From Ignavibacteria bacterium (GTDB taxonomy: Bacteria; Bacteroidota; Ignavibacteria; Ch128b): 33,176 bases of DNA. A program made the translations under genes and the position numbers. Positions within the stretch are counted from its first letter, which is position 1; each line of letters opens with the position of its first letter. The notes under the pieces were generated by a model. That model made no database searches and was not told the DNA's origin. It saw nothing but the letters and a program-made list of their open reading frames with translations. Positions 17,148 through 25,479 of the stretch are shown here, piece by piece. The stretch covers positions 1-33,176 of the forward strand of contig JAOAHM010000085.1 in NCBI GenBank assembly GCA_026415235.1. Direction: 5' to 3'.

Positions 17148-18842
17148 ATGAGATTATCGAAAGCATTTATTCCAACAACTAAAGAAGCCCCAGCAGATGC
17201 AGTTATTCCAAGTCACATTTTAATGATGCGAGCTGGAATGATTAGACCACTCGCTGCTGGTATTTATTCATTTCTTCCTCTCGGTTATCGAATGATTAAA
17301 AAAGTTTGCGACATCATTCGAAGAGAAATGGATGCAATTGGTGGACAGGAATTTCATCTTCCTGCTCTAAATCCAAAAGAAATTTGGGAAAAAACCAATC
17401 GTGTTGAAGCTTTTGGTGATATTTTGTTTCATGTTAAAAATCGTGATTATGTTCTCGCTCCGACACACGAAGAAATAATTGCTCAAATTGCAGCTGACCA
17501 TGTTAAATCTTACAGAGATTTACCACAAATTTGGTATCAAATTCAAACCAAATTTCGAAATGAACCAAGACCACGAAGTGGTGTAATTCGTGGAAGACAA
17601 TTTTTAATGAAAGACTCTTACTCGTTAGATCGAGATTGGGAAGGACTTGATCGAAGTTACGAACTTCATGCAGAAGCTTATCGAAGAATTTTTACGGCAT
17701 GTGGATTAAAATTTTTTGAAGTTGGTGCATCAACAGGTGCAATGGGCGGAACAGGTTCACAAGAGTTTATGGTTGAGTCCGATGCTGGTGAAGATACATG
17801 CGCAATTTGTGATAATTGCGGTTATGCTGCTAATGTGGAAGTAGCAAAAGCAAAAGTTGAAGATTATCCACGAGAAGAAAAATCGGAAGAGCTTCATGAA
17901 ATTTATACTCCAAATGTCAGAACAATTGATGAACTTTCAGAATTCTTAAAGATTCCAACAACAAAATGTGCAAAGTCGAGAGTTTACATTCATAATGGAA
18001 ATCCTGTTTTAATTTTGATGTTAGGCAACGATGAAGTCAACGAAGAAAAATTAGTTGCAGCACTTGGTGGGAAAGTGCGTCCTGCTCATCCAGAAGAATT
18101 AATGGAAATTACTGGTGCCGATGCTGGCTCAATAGGTCCAATTAATACTTCACTTAGAGTTATTGCCGATGTAAAATTGCGTCATGCAAACAACATGGTT
18201 AGTGGTGCAAATAAAAATGATTATCACATCGGTGGAATTGACTTTGACCGTGATTTACCGAATGTGGAATATTTTGATTTACATTTTGTTAATGCTGGTG
18301 ATAAATGTGTTCAGTGTGAAAGCCCATTGCGAGTTGTAAGAGCAATTGAACTTGGACATATTTTCAAATTAGGAACAAAGTATTCAGAAGCCCTTGGTGC
18401 AAAATTCTTAGACGAAAGAGGAGAAGAACAACCAATTGTGATGGGAAGTTATGGAATTGGCGTTGAAAGAATTGTTGCTTGTTTGATTGAACAAAATCAT
18501 GACGAGAAAGGAATCATCTGGCCTAAAGAAATTGCACCATTCAAAGTTCATTTGATTGGTGTTAATATGAAAAATGAAGAAATCAAGCGAACATGCGAAA
18601 AACTTTATCATGAAATGATTGAAAATGATATCGAAGTTCTTTATGATGACCGTGATGATGTCTCAGCTGGATTTAAGTTTAACGATGCCGATTTACTTGG
18701 AATGCCTTTGCAAGTAATTGTTGGAGAAAAAAATCTTTCCATGAATAAAGTTGAAATTAAATTCAGAGCAACAGGAGAAAAGAAAATCGTAGAACTTGGA
18801 ATGCTTCTCAGAACAATTCAAGATGAATTATATTTGCCATAA
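17148..18842 (+). CDS. proS: Prolyl-tRNA synthetase, bacterial type
   Basis: Class II aminoacyl-tRNA synthetase charging tRNA-Pro. Visible features are the N-terminal MRLSKAFIPTTKEAPADA, ILMMRAGMIRPLAAGIYSFLPLGYR (motif 1 region), KFRNEPRPRSGVIRGRQFLMKDSYS (motif 2), SYGIGVERIVACLIEQ (motif 3) and a C-terminal anticodon-binding domain with LYDDRDDVSAGFKFNDADLLGMP. Between motifs 2 and 3 (about 220-385) lies the YbaK-like INS editing domain that removes Ala from tRNA-Pro, including CAICDNCGYAANVEVA. At 564 aa it is close to the E. coli enzyme (572). It is monocistronic or joined with the CDGSH gene 12 bases downstream. Confidence 0.96.
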   Translation: MRLSKAFIPTTKEAPADAVIPSHILMMRAGMIRPLAAGIYSFLPLGYRMIKKVCDIIRREMDAIGGQEFHLPALNPKEIWEKTNRVEAFGDILFHVKNRDYVLAPTHEEIIAQIAADHVKSYRDLPQIWYQIQTKFRNEPRPRSGVIRGRQFLMKDSYSLDRDWEGLDRSYELHAEAYRRIFTACGLKFFEVGASTGAMGGTGSQEFMVESDAGEDTCAICDNCGYAANVEVAKAKVEDYPREEKSEELHEIYTPNVRTIDELSEFLKIPTTKCAKSRVYIHNGNPVLILMLGNDEVNEEKLVAALGGKVRPAHPEELMEITGADAGSIGPINTSLRVIADVKLRHANNMVSGANKNDYHIGGIDFDRDLPNVEYFDLHFVNAGDKCVQCESPLRVVRAIELGHIFKLGTKYSEALGAKFLDERGEEQPIVMGSYGIGVERIVACLIEQNHDEKGIIWPKEIAPFKVHLIGVNMKNEEIKRTCEKLYHEMIENDIEVLYDDRDDVSAGFKFNDADLLGMPLQVIVGEKNLSMNKVEIKFRATGEKKIVELGMLLRTIQDELYLP

Positions 18843-18854
18843 AAAGGAGGAAAT

Positions 18855-19091
18855 ATGGATAAACCAAACATTGCATTAAAAATGCCAGCAGTTTTAGAAC
18901 TCGAACCAGGAACATACTGGTGGTGTCGTTGCGGATTATCTAAAAATCAACCTTTTTGTGATGGTTCACACAAAACAACATCTTTTTCACCAATGGAATT
19001 AAAAATTGAAGAGAAAAGAAGAGTTGCTTTGTGTCAATGTAAGCATTCTGAAAAAATTCCATTCTGTGATGGTACTCATAGAAAATTGTGA
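18855..19091 (+). CDS. Double CDGSH iron-sulfur domain protein
   Basis: A 78-aa protein with two complete CDGSH motifs of the form C-x-C-x2-(S/T)-x3-P-x-C-D-G-(S/T)-H: CRCGLSKNQPFCDGSH and CQCKHSEKIPFCDGTH. Each should bind a redox-active [2Fe-2S] cluster with three Cys and one His, as in mitoNEET/Miner2-like proteins. The two-motif monomer resembles the CISD3 class. There is no membrane anchor or targeting signal, so it is probably cytoplasmic. The biological role of bacterial members is poorly known; redox sensing or cluster transfer are suggestions. A perfect AAGGAGG precedes the ATG, implying high translation. It lies between proS and transaldolase. Confidence 0.93.
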   Translation: MDKPNIALKMPAVLELEPGTYWWCRCGLSKNQPFCDGSHKTTSFSPMELKIEEKRRVALCQCKHSEKIPFCDGTHRKL

Positions 19092-19133
19092 TTAGTTAAG
19101 TAACTCAAAATTTAAATTCATTGAGAGGGAAAA

Positions 19134-20255
19134 ATGAATAGTAGATTGTATAAACTTTTGAAAATTGGTCAGAGCATCTGGCTTGATAACATTAGTCGTT
19201 CATTGATTAAATCAGGTGAATTGAAATCGTTGATTGAAAAAGGCGTAAGGGGAGTTACATCAAATCCAACAATCTTCGAAAAAGCAATTTTAAGCAGCAA
19301 CGATTACGATGAACAAATTCAAAGTTTAATTTCAAAAGGATTGAAGTCAGAAGAAATTTTAGAAGAGTTGATGGTTGAAGATATTAAAGAAGCGTGTGAT
19401 ATCTTTCGCACTGTATTTGAAGAGACAAATGGAAATGATGGATTTGTCAGCATCGAAGTAAATCCTTTGCTTGCTTATGAAACTGAAAAAACAATCGAAG
19501 CTGTAAAGAGAATTTGGCAAAAAATTAATCGTCCAAATTTAATGGTTAAAATTCCTGCAACTAAAGAAGGATTAAAGGCAATTGAACAATCCATAGCTGA
19601 TGGAATAAATGTAAATGTTACTTTAATCTTTTCAATCGAAAGATATAAAGAAGTTGCCGAAGCATACATCAAAGGCATTGAGAGAAGATTGAGCAAAGGA
19701 GAAGATATTAAAAATGTAAATTCAGTTGCGAGTGTCTTTGTAAGTCGAATTGATACTTTAGTTGATAACGAAATTGTGAAACTGATTAATCAAGGTAAAC
19801 CTGAATTGACAAAATATCTTGGCAAAGCAGCTGTTGCCAATACAAAACTACTTTATCAAGAATTCAAGAAAATATTTTTTGATGAAAGATTTAAAAAGCT
19901 AAGTGAAGCTGGTGCAAAAATTCAACGACCCCTCTGGGCAAGCACAAGCACTAAAAATCCCATGTATAGTCAGCTACTTTATGTTGACGAACTTTTTGCC
20001 CCTCACACTGTGAATACTCTTCCACCAAAAACCTTAGAGATTATGATGGAAGAAAGTATTGTTGAAGATAGAATTGAAAAGAATTTAGATGATGCAAGAA
20101 AGTTAATTGATGATTTGAAATCCTTAGGAATTGATTTTAATCAAATATTTGAAAAGCTTGAAAAAGATGGTGTAAAAGCTTTTGAAGTTTCATACTTAAA
20201 CTTGCTTTCTTCTCTTGAGCAAAAAGTTAAAATACTTCAAATGCTTGAAAATTAA
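19134..20255 (+). CDS. tal: Transaldolase
   Basis: Pentose phosphate pathway enzyme moving a dihydroxyacetone unit between sugar phosphates through a Schiff base. The N-terminus has IGQSIWLDNISRSLIKSGEL and GVRGVTSNPTIFEKAI, and the active-site lysine is K139 in NLMVKIPATKEGLKAI. NVNVTLIFSIERYKEVAEAYIKG, SVASVFVSRIDTLVD, RPLWASTSTKNP and YVDELFAPHTVNTLPPKTLE follow. The 373-aa length and sequence fit the longer transaldolase class typified by actinobacterial and cyanobacterial enzymes, not the 220-aa MipB/TalC type. GAGAGGGA precedes the ATG. It is convergent with the monooxygenase gene, with only 11 bases between the stops and no obvious terminator. Confidence 0.95.
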   Translation: MNSRLYKLLKIGQSIWLDNISRSLIKSGELKSLIEKGVRGVTSNPTIFEKAILSSNDYDEQIQSLISKGLKSEEILEELMVEDIKEACDIFRTVFEETNGNDGFVSIEVNPLLAYETEKTIEAVKRIWQKINRPNLMVKIPATKEGLKAIEQSIADGINVNVTLIFSIERYKEVAEAYIKGIERRLSKGEDIKNVNSVASVFVSRIDTLVDNEIVKLINQGKPELTKYLGKAAVANTKLLYQEFKKIFFDERFKKLSEAGAKIQRPLWASTSTKNPMYSQLLYVDELFAPHTVNTLPPKTLEIMMEESIVEDRIEKNLDDARKLIDDLKSLGIDFNQIFEKLEKDGVKAFEVSYLNLLSSLEQKVKILQMLEN

Positions 20256-20266
20256 CTTAAAAATTT

Positions 20267-21316
20267 CTAAGAGTTCGCATTAATTGAAACTGATTGAAGT
20301 TCTTTTCTAATTACAGGTGCAACTTTATCTCCAAAAAGCTCAATTGATTTTAAAACTTTTTTGTGTGGCAATGTACCTATTGTGAATTGAAGCATAAATC
20401 TATCGTGCTTAAAAATTTCGTATTGATATAAAATTTTTTCTATAATTTGCTCAGGACTTCCTACAAAATTTGCACCTTTTAATGAAGTTGAAAATAAAAA
20501 TTGTTCGTAGGTCATTGGAGGCCAACCTCTCTCTCGACCAAGTTTATCCATTTGATATTTTATTGCAGGAAATGAAAGTTCAAGTGCCTCTTCAGTTGTT
20601 TCAGCAATAAATCCATGGGAGTTAATACTGAGTTTAGTTTGGTGATTAAACTTTTCAGCAGTAGAGCGATAAAGCTCTGCAAAATATTTAAATCGTTCAG
20701 GCATTCCCCCAATGATTGCAATTGCCATTGGTAATCCAAGTTTTCCTGCTCTCACTGCTGATTCAGGAGTTCCACCAATGGCAATCCAAACAGGAATTGG
20801 ATTTTGAACTGGTCTCGGATAAACTCCACGATTTACAATTGTGTGAGTGAATTTTCTTCCTTTCCAATTGATAATTTCAGATTTACGAAGTTCGAGTAAT
20901 AGTTCTAATTTTTCTTCAAAAAGTTCTTCATAATCACTCAAGTTGTAACCGAACAAAGGAAAAGACTCAATGAAAGAACCTCTTCCAACCATAATTTCAG
21001 CACGACCACCAGAAATCAAATCAATTGTTGCAAATTGCTGGAAGATACGAATTGGGTCATCGGAACTTAAAACATTTACAGCACTTGTTAACCGAATTCG
21101 CTTTGTAATTGTCGAAGCAGCTGCTAAAACAATCGCAGGTGATGAAATGATATAATCTGGTCTGTGATGTTCACCTATACCAAACACATCAAGACCAACT
21201 TCATCAGCGAGTTTTATCTCTTCCATTAATCTTCGGTATCTTTCCTCTTCGCTAATTAATTCACCAGTGTGAAAATCTTTTGTTCTATCACCAAATGAAA
21301 AAATTCCAAGTTCCAT
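20267..21316 (-). CDS. LLM-class flavin-dependent oxidoreductase (luciferase-like)
   Basis: Bacterial-luciferase-like TIM-barrel protein of 349 aa. The family pattern is clear: [12 protein letters not shown] at the start, [65 protein letters not shown], then [30 protein letters not shown] and [26 protein letters not shown]. These proteins use FMNH2 or F420 to oxygenate or oxidise small organic substrates, and the substrate cannot be predicted here. Related annotated proteins are often called LLM class oxidoreductases of the alkanal monooxygenase group. It is a single minus-strand gene between convergent tal and the divergent DUF218 gene. Confidence 0.9.
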   Translation of the reverse strand: MELGIFSFGDRTKDFHTGELISEEERYRRLMEEIKLADEVGLDVFGIGEHHRPDYIISSPAIVLAAASTITKRIRLTSAVNVLSSDDPIRIFQQFATIDLISGGRAEIMVGRGSFIESFPLFGYNLSDYEELFEEKLELLLELRKSEIINWKGRKFTHTIVNRGVYPRPVQNPIPVWIAIGGTPESAVRAGKLGLPMAIAIIGGMPERFKYFAELYRSTAEKFNHQTKLSINSHGFIAETTEEALELSFPAIKYQMDKLGRERGWPPMTYEQFLFSTSLKGANFVGSPEQIIEKILYQYEIFKHDRFMLQFTIGTLPHKKVLKSIELFGDKVAPVIRKELQSVSINANS

Positions 21317-21440
21317 CTTTCACTATTTTTTTCGTATAAAACATTATAAATCAATTAACAATTCCATTGCAATCAATTTCAAAGGCGATTTAATAATTTT
21401 GTATCAATTGATAATTTCAAAAACAAAAACTAATTGCAAA

Positions 21441-22145
21441 ATGAAATACAAAAATCTTGTAATTGTAGCAGGACATGCAGTTTATATTGGAAAAAATTTC
21501 AATAATGTTTTTGATGATGCTAATTGGTTTCTTTATCCCTTTCAAAAAGGCGAACCGAAACTTTATATAGAGCACATCAAAGTAGGTTGTGAGATTGCTC
21601 GAAGTGATGAAAACTCTTTTTTAATTTTTACTGGAGGTCAATCAAGAAAAGAAGCATACTTCCGATCTGAAGCTCAAATGTATTGGGAAATAGCAAATCA
21701 CTTAGGTTATCTTGATGAAGATTTGAAATCACGAACAACAACAGAAGAATTCTCTCGTGACTCATTTGAAAATCTTTTATTCCCTATTTGTCGTTTTCGT
21801 GAATATCTCGGTTATTATCCTGAGCACATAACAATGGTAACTTTCAAATTCAAAGAAGTGCGTTTTCATTTGCATCGAAAAGCACTAAGAATTCCTGAGA
21901 GTATGGTTACTTTCGTCGGTCCAAATAATCCCGATGATGTTGAACTTGCACGCAAAGGTGAAGCAAAAGCAATTGAACTAATGAAGAATGACCCTTATTG
22001 CTGTAATGACGAATTACTTGAAAAGAAAAATCAGCGTAATCCTTGGAAGCGTCAACATGGTTATACGATAAGTTGTCCCGAACTAAAAGAATTACTTGAG
22101 TATCGTGGTAGAAAAATTTTTAACGGTAAATTACCATGGGATTAA
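21441..22145 (+). CDS. DUF218/YdcF-like protein of the eukaryote-like subtype
   Basis: The 234-residue protein begins MKYKNLVIVAGHAVYIG and contains FLYPFQKGEPKLYIEHIKVG, FLIFTGGQSRKE, EFSRDSFENLLFPICRF and ITMVTFKFKEVRFHLHRKAL. This matches the DUF218 (YdcF/SanA-like) fold, where GG-S/T and the ordered acidic residues form the pocket. The opening AGHAVY and the lack of a membrane anchor recall the soluble members found in fungi and plants (from memory). The function is unknown. The ORF track starts at a TTG at 21399, but the ATG at 21441 begins directly before the first conserved strand and is more likely. Its end overlaps the next gene by ten bases. Confidence 0.8.
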   Translation: MKYKNLVIVAGHAVYIGKNFNNVFDDANWFLYPFQKGEPKLYIEHIKVGCEIARSDENSFLIFTGGQSRKEAYFRSEAQMYWEIANHLGYLDEDLKSRTTTEEFSRDSFENLLFPICRFREYLGYYPEHITMVTFKFKEVRFHLHRKALRIPESMVTFVGPNNPDDVELARKGEAKAIELMKNDPYCCNDELLEKKNQRNPWKRQHGYTISCPELKELLEYRGRKIFNGKLPWD

Positions 22146-23014
22146 AAATTAAAATTCTGAGTTTCCTTCTGATTTCATTTCTATTTTTTAATTGTGGTGA
22201 AAAGAGAATTGAGGAAAAAGGTTTAGTTGTAAAAGATGATATAGGAAATGAAATCAAATTAAAAACTTATCCGAAAAGAATAATCTCTTCTGCACCAAAT
22301 ATTACTGAAATTATTTATGCAATTGACGCTCAGGAATTACTTGTGGGTAGAACTTCTTTTTGTAATTATCCAGAAGATGTAAAAAGAATTCCTGTTGTTG
22401 GTGATATGCTTAATTTGAACTTTGAACGAATTGTTGAGCTTCAACCAGATTTAATTATTATGACTGTTGAAGGTAATACAAAAGAGACTTTTGATAAATT
22501 GAAAACACTTGGGATTCAAGTTTATGTAACAAATCCGAGAGATATCAATGGAATTCTTAAATCAATCAAAGCGCTCTCGATTATTCTCAACAAAAAAGAT
22601 ACTGCTGAAGTTTTATTGAAATTCTTTTCTCAAAAACTTGAACAAATTCGGATGCAGAATTTAAAAGAACAAACGGTAATGTTTGTGGTCTCTTTAGTTC
22701 CATTAATTGTCGCAGGACATAATACCTTTATTAATGATTTACTCAATGTGTTAAAACTAAAAAACATCTCACCAAATTCAACAACTGCTTATCCGATTCT
22801 CTCAAGGGAAGAAGTGATGAAGAAGAATCCAGATTGGATAATTCTACCTTCAGGTTATACGATGGAAGAAATATTAAGAAGTTATCCTGAGTGGAAAAAA
22901 TTAGATGCAGTCAGAAAACAAAAAATAATTTTTGTCAATCCCGATTTATTCTTTCGACCTGGACCAAGATTTATTGACGCCATTGAGTTTTTAATGGGAA
23001 AAATCCAATTTTAA
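22136..23014 (+). CDS. Periplasmic-binding lipoprotein, BtuF/FhuD-like ABC transporter component
   Basis: Class III solute-binding protein (Peripla_BP_2). The N-terminus IKILSFLLISFLFFNCGEK is a lipoprotein signal with lipobox cysteine C20. The mature part shows PKRIISSAPNITEIIYAID, LVGRTSFCNYPEDVKRIPVVGD, FERIVELQPDLIIM and NPDLFFRPGPRFIDAIEFL, the pattern shared by BtuF (vitamin B12) and heme/siderophore binders. SAPNITEIIYAIDAQELLVGRT and CNYPEDV are closest to BtuF-type cobalamin-binding proteins, so B12 is the favoured ligand. No permease or ATPase gene lies nearby in the window, so its partners must be elsewhere. Translation is coupled to the DUF218 gene through the overlap. Confidence 0.85.
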   Translation: MGLKIKILSFLLISFLFFNCGEKRIEEKGLVVKDDIGNEIKLKTYPKRIISSAPNITEIIYAIDAQELLVGRTSFCNYPEDVKRIPVVGDMLNLNFERIVELQPDLIIMTVEGNTKETFDKLKTLGIQVYVTNPRDINGILKSIKALSIILNKKDTAEVLLKFFSQKLEQIRMQNLKEQTVMFVVSLVPLIVAGHNTFINDLLNVLKLKNISPNSTTAYPILSREEVMKKNPDWIILPSGYTMEEILRSYPEWKKLDAVRKQKIIFVNPDLFFRPGPRFIDAIEFLMGKIQF

Positions 23015-23279
23015 TTATGTTCCAAACATACTATTTAATTTTAAGCAAATAATCATCATTTAAGATAATTTCTCCGAGAGGCATCGTCATTTACAGCAAT
23101 GCGAGTTGAGAGGGAAATGAAATGTTCAAATGATTACCAATCTTGTTCATAGAAAATTTTTTCCCTAAAAGATGATAAAACTACCGCTCTTCTGCACTGC
23201 TGCTCAAAGGATATTTTTTTGTAAATTGATTTAGTTACCAAACTTTCCTGATTTTTGTAAACAATAAAGTGGATTATTT

Positions 23280-25172
23280 ATGATTAATTTTAGAGATAAA
23301 AATCTAATTCCCATTTGGGAAAAAGTTCAGCGTGGTGAAGAATTATCATTTGAAGATGGAATTACTCTATATAAATCTTCGGACATCATCTCAATTGGTA
23401 AAATGGCGCATTGGCTTCAGCGAGAAAAAAATGGTGATGCCGTTTACTTTGTAGTAAATCAAAAAATTGAACCGACAAACATTTGTGTACTTTCGTGTAA
23501 GTTCTGCGATTTTGCCGTTAAGAAAAATTCTCCTGAAGCTTATGAAATGACAATTGAAGAAATTTTATCGAAACTTCATCCTGAACTTCTTGAGGTTCAC
23601 ATCACTGGTGGATTGCATCCTGATTGGGAATGGGAATATTATGTCGGAATGGTTCGAGAGATTAAAAAACATTTTCCCAAAATTGATGTTAAGGCATTCA
23701 CTGCAGTTGAAATAGATTTCTTTTCAAAAAAATTCAAAAAATCAATTGAAGAAGTTTTGCTTGAATTAAAAGAAGCTGGACTTAGAACATTGCCTGGTGG
23801 TGGTGCAGAAGTTTTTTCTGAGAGAGTTAGGAGACTTCTTTTCAATCAAAAGATTGGCGCAAAACGATGGCTCGAAATTCATAAGAAAGCTCACGAACTT
23901 GGAATTCGTTCAAATGCGACTTTACTTTATGGTCACATCGAAACAATTGAAGAAAGAGTTAATCACTTCTTGTTGTTAAGAAATTTACAAAAGGAAACAG
24001 GTGGATTTCTTTCGTTCATTCCTCTTGCTTTTCAACCTGGTGATACAGGAATTAAACCAAGAAATCAATTTACTTCTGCGATTGATGATTTGAAGACAAT
24101 TGCCATTTCACGATTGATGCTTCATAATTTTGATCACATTAAAGCTTATTGGATTATGCTTACTGAAGAGCTTGCTGCAGTGGCTTTAAATTTCGGCGCT
24201 GATGATATGGATGGAACTGTAGGTGGTGAAAGAATTGCTCACGATGCTGGTGCAATTACTCCAATGCAACTGGCAAAAAATAAATTGATTAAAATTATTA
24301 ATGATGCGAACAAAATTCCTGTTGAAAGAGATATCTTTTATAAACCAGTTAGACTTCATTCTAATAATGTTATAGGAAGAGTTTCATATTTGAATACACT
24401 TCCTTTCTTCAAATATCTCGATAATCGTGAATACAAAATTTTTCCTGCTACACCACGACAACTTGGAATGCTTTTCAAAGATGGAAATATTGATGCAGGA
24501 ATTGTTTCGCTTGTTGATTTCTTTGAGAAAGAAAATGATTTTACTTATTTGAAATATGGAATAGTTGGAAATAAAAATGTTAAAAGTGTTCTACTTTACT
24601 CTAAATTTCCAATTGAACAGTTGGATAAAAAAAGTATTGCTGTGACGGATGAAACTTCAACATCGTTTAGATTGCTTCAGGTTTTGCTTGAGTTGAAATA
24701 TGGACTTGATGTAGTTTATGTGCGTGAGAAAATTTCTGCACGAGAAAAAACACTTCCGAATTTCGATGCATTTCTAACAATTGGCGATGAGGCTTTAAAA
24801 TTTTTGAAAAATAAACTTGATGGATTTAATTACATTTACGATTTAGCTCAACTATGGTATGATTGGAAAAATCTTCCTTTTGTTTTTGCTGTCTGGGCAG
24901 TGAAAAAAGATTTACCTCAAACTAAAATTGATGCTCTTGATAAACTTTTGAACGATGCATTAAACAAATTCTTTTCTTCTACAACAGAGATTGAAGAATA
25001 TTACAATGTAAAAATTGGTTTCACCCAAAAAGAAATTCAGGACTATCTGAATAACATAGTTTACAGATTGGGTGAAAAGGAAATTCAATCAATTAGTTTA
25101 TTCAAAGAATATTATCAAACTTTACTGCTGAAGCATTCTGAGGAAGAAAAAAAAGTTAAGTTATCCCATTAA
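23280..25172 (+). CDS. mqnE-mqnA: MqnE-MqnA fusion: aminofutalosine synthase plus chorismate dehydratase
   Basis: One uninterrupted 630-aa frame holds two menaquinone enzymes of the futalosine route. Residues 1 to about 355 are MqnE, a radical SAM enzyme joining 3-(1-carboxyvinyloxy)benzoate to SAM to give aminofutalosine: C69-VLS-C73-KF-C76, HITGGLHPDWEWEYY, RTLPGGGAEVFSERVR, LLYGHIETIEERV and GADDMDGTVGGERIAHDAGA. Residues about 365-630 are MqnA, which dehydrates chorismate to that same benzoate: IGRVSYLNTLPFFKYL, DAGIVSLVDFFE, SVLLYSKFPIE, AVTDETSTSFRLLQ, DAFLTIGDEAL and DLAQLWYDWKNLPFVFAVW. The linker is only some ten residues. The order in the protein is opposite to the reaction order; MqnA makes the substrate of MqnE, so channelling is plausible. 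mqnC follows after a repeat-filled gap. Confidence 0.93.
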   Translation: MINFRDKNLIPIWEKVQRGEELSFEDGITLYKSSDIISIGKMAHWLQREKNGDAVYFVVNQKIEPTNICVLSCKFCDFAVKKNSPEAYEMTIEEILSKLHPELLEVHITGGLHPDWEWEYYVGMVREIKKHFPKIDVKAFTAVEIDFFSKKFKKSIEEVLLELKEAGLRTLPGGGAEVFSERVRRLLFNQKIGAKRWLEIHKKAHELGIRSNATLLYGHIETIEERVNHFLLLRNLQKETGGFLSFIPLAFQPGDTGIKPRNQFTSAIDDLKTIAISRLMLHNFDHIKAYWIMLTEELAAVALNFGADDMDGTVGGERIAHDAGAITPMQLAKNKLIKIINDANKIPVERDIFYKPVRLHSNNVIGRVSYLNTLPFFKYLDNREYKIFPATPRQLGMLFKDGNIDAGIVSLVDFFEKENDFTYLKYGIVGNKNVKSVLLYSKFPIEQLDKKSIAVTDETSTSFRLLQVLLELKYGLDVVYVREKISAREKTLPNFDAFLTIGDEALKFLKNKLDGFNYIYDLAQLWYDWKNLPFVFAVWAVKKDLPQTKIDALDKLLNDALNKFFSSTTEIEEYYNVKIGFTQKEIQDYLNNIVYRLGEKEIQSISLFKEYYQTLLLKHSEEEKKVKLSH

Positions 25173-25479
25173 GTTAGTTTGGAATGTCTATTGTGTCACC
25201 CTGAGCCTGACGAAGGGTGACAGTTTAATTTCAATATTGCTATTGCGCTCCAGTTGTCATCCTTCGTCCTTGCTCAGGAAGACAACAAGTAGTTTGAAAT
25301 TTTTGCTTTGTCACTCTGAGCCTGACGAAGGGTGACAATAGTCAGATTGAAATTATGAGTTTATTAAAATCAGTCAGGCTTCGTAAAGTTCAGCCTGACA
25401 AAAAGAACTTACTGTCATCCCGAGCAACAACGAGGGGTGACATTGATATGTTCTATTAAAAAGAAAAGAAAGAAAAACT
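25173..25479. other. Intergenic region filled with palindromic repeats
   Basis: The 307-base gap between mqnE-mqnA and mqnC is mostly occupied by five palindromic units at 25195-25441, listed separately. They are richer in G+C than the surroundings. No gene is seen. Confidence 0.75.
25195..25441. repeat. Cluster of five GTCAYCC...GGGTGAC-type palindromic repeats
   Basis: Units: 25195-25221 (GTCACCCTGAGCCTGACGAA then GGGTGAC), 25254-25285 (reverse-oriented, degenerate, TTGTCATCCTTCGTCC...), 25310-25336 (near copy of the first, GTCACTCTGAGCCTGACGAA), 25373-25399 (GTCAGGCT...AGCCTGAC) and 25414-25441 (GTCATCCCGAGCAACAACGA then GGGGTGAC). Each can form a hairpin. Palindromes of this GTCACCCTGAGC...CGAAGGGTGAC kind are widespread intergenic repeats in Bacteroidota and others (from memory), probably REP-like non-autonomous elements. 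They may also act as transcript-end hairpins for mqnE-mqnA. Confidence 0.85.

Noticed and set aside
21399-21440. TTG start at 21399 for the DUF218 gene
   Set aside because: The extra 14 residues are not family-like and the ATG at 21441 is placed directly before the first conserved strand.
23015-23279. Cobalamin riboswitch or other RNA near the BtuF-like gene
   Set aside because: The 265-base gap is downstream of that gene and shows no B12-box consensus. A GC-richer stretch around 23080-23210 is present but I recognise no known RNA in it.
25195-25441. CRISPR-like array, given the CARF gene downstream
   Set aside because: Units are palindromic, lie in both orientations and are unevenly spaced with unequal spacers; no cas genes. 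They fit REP-like repeats.
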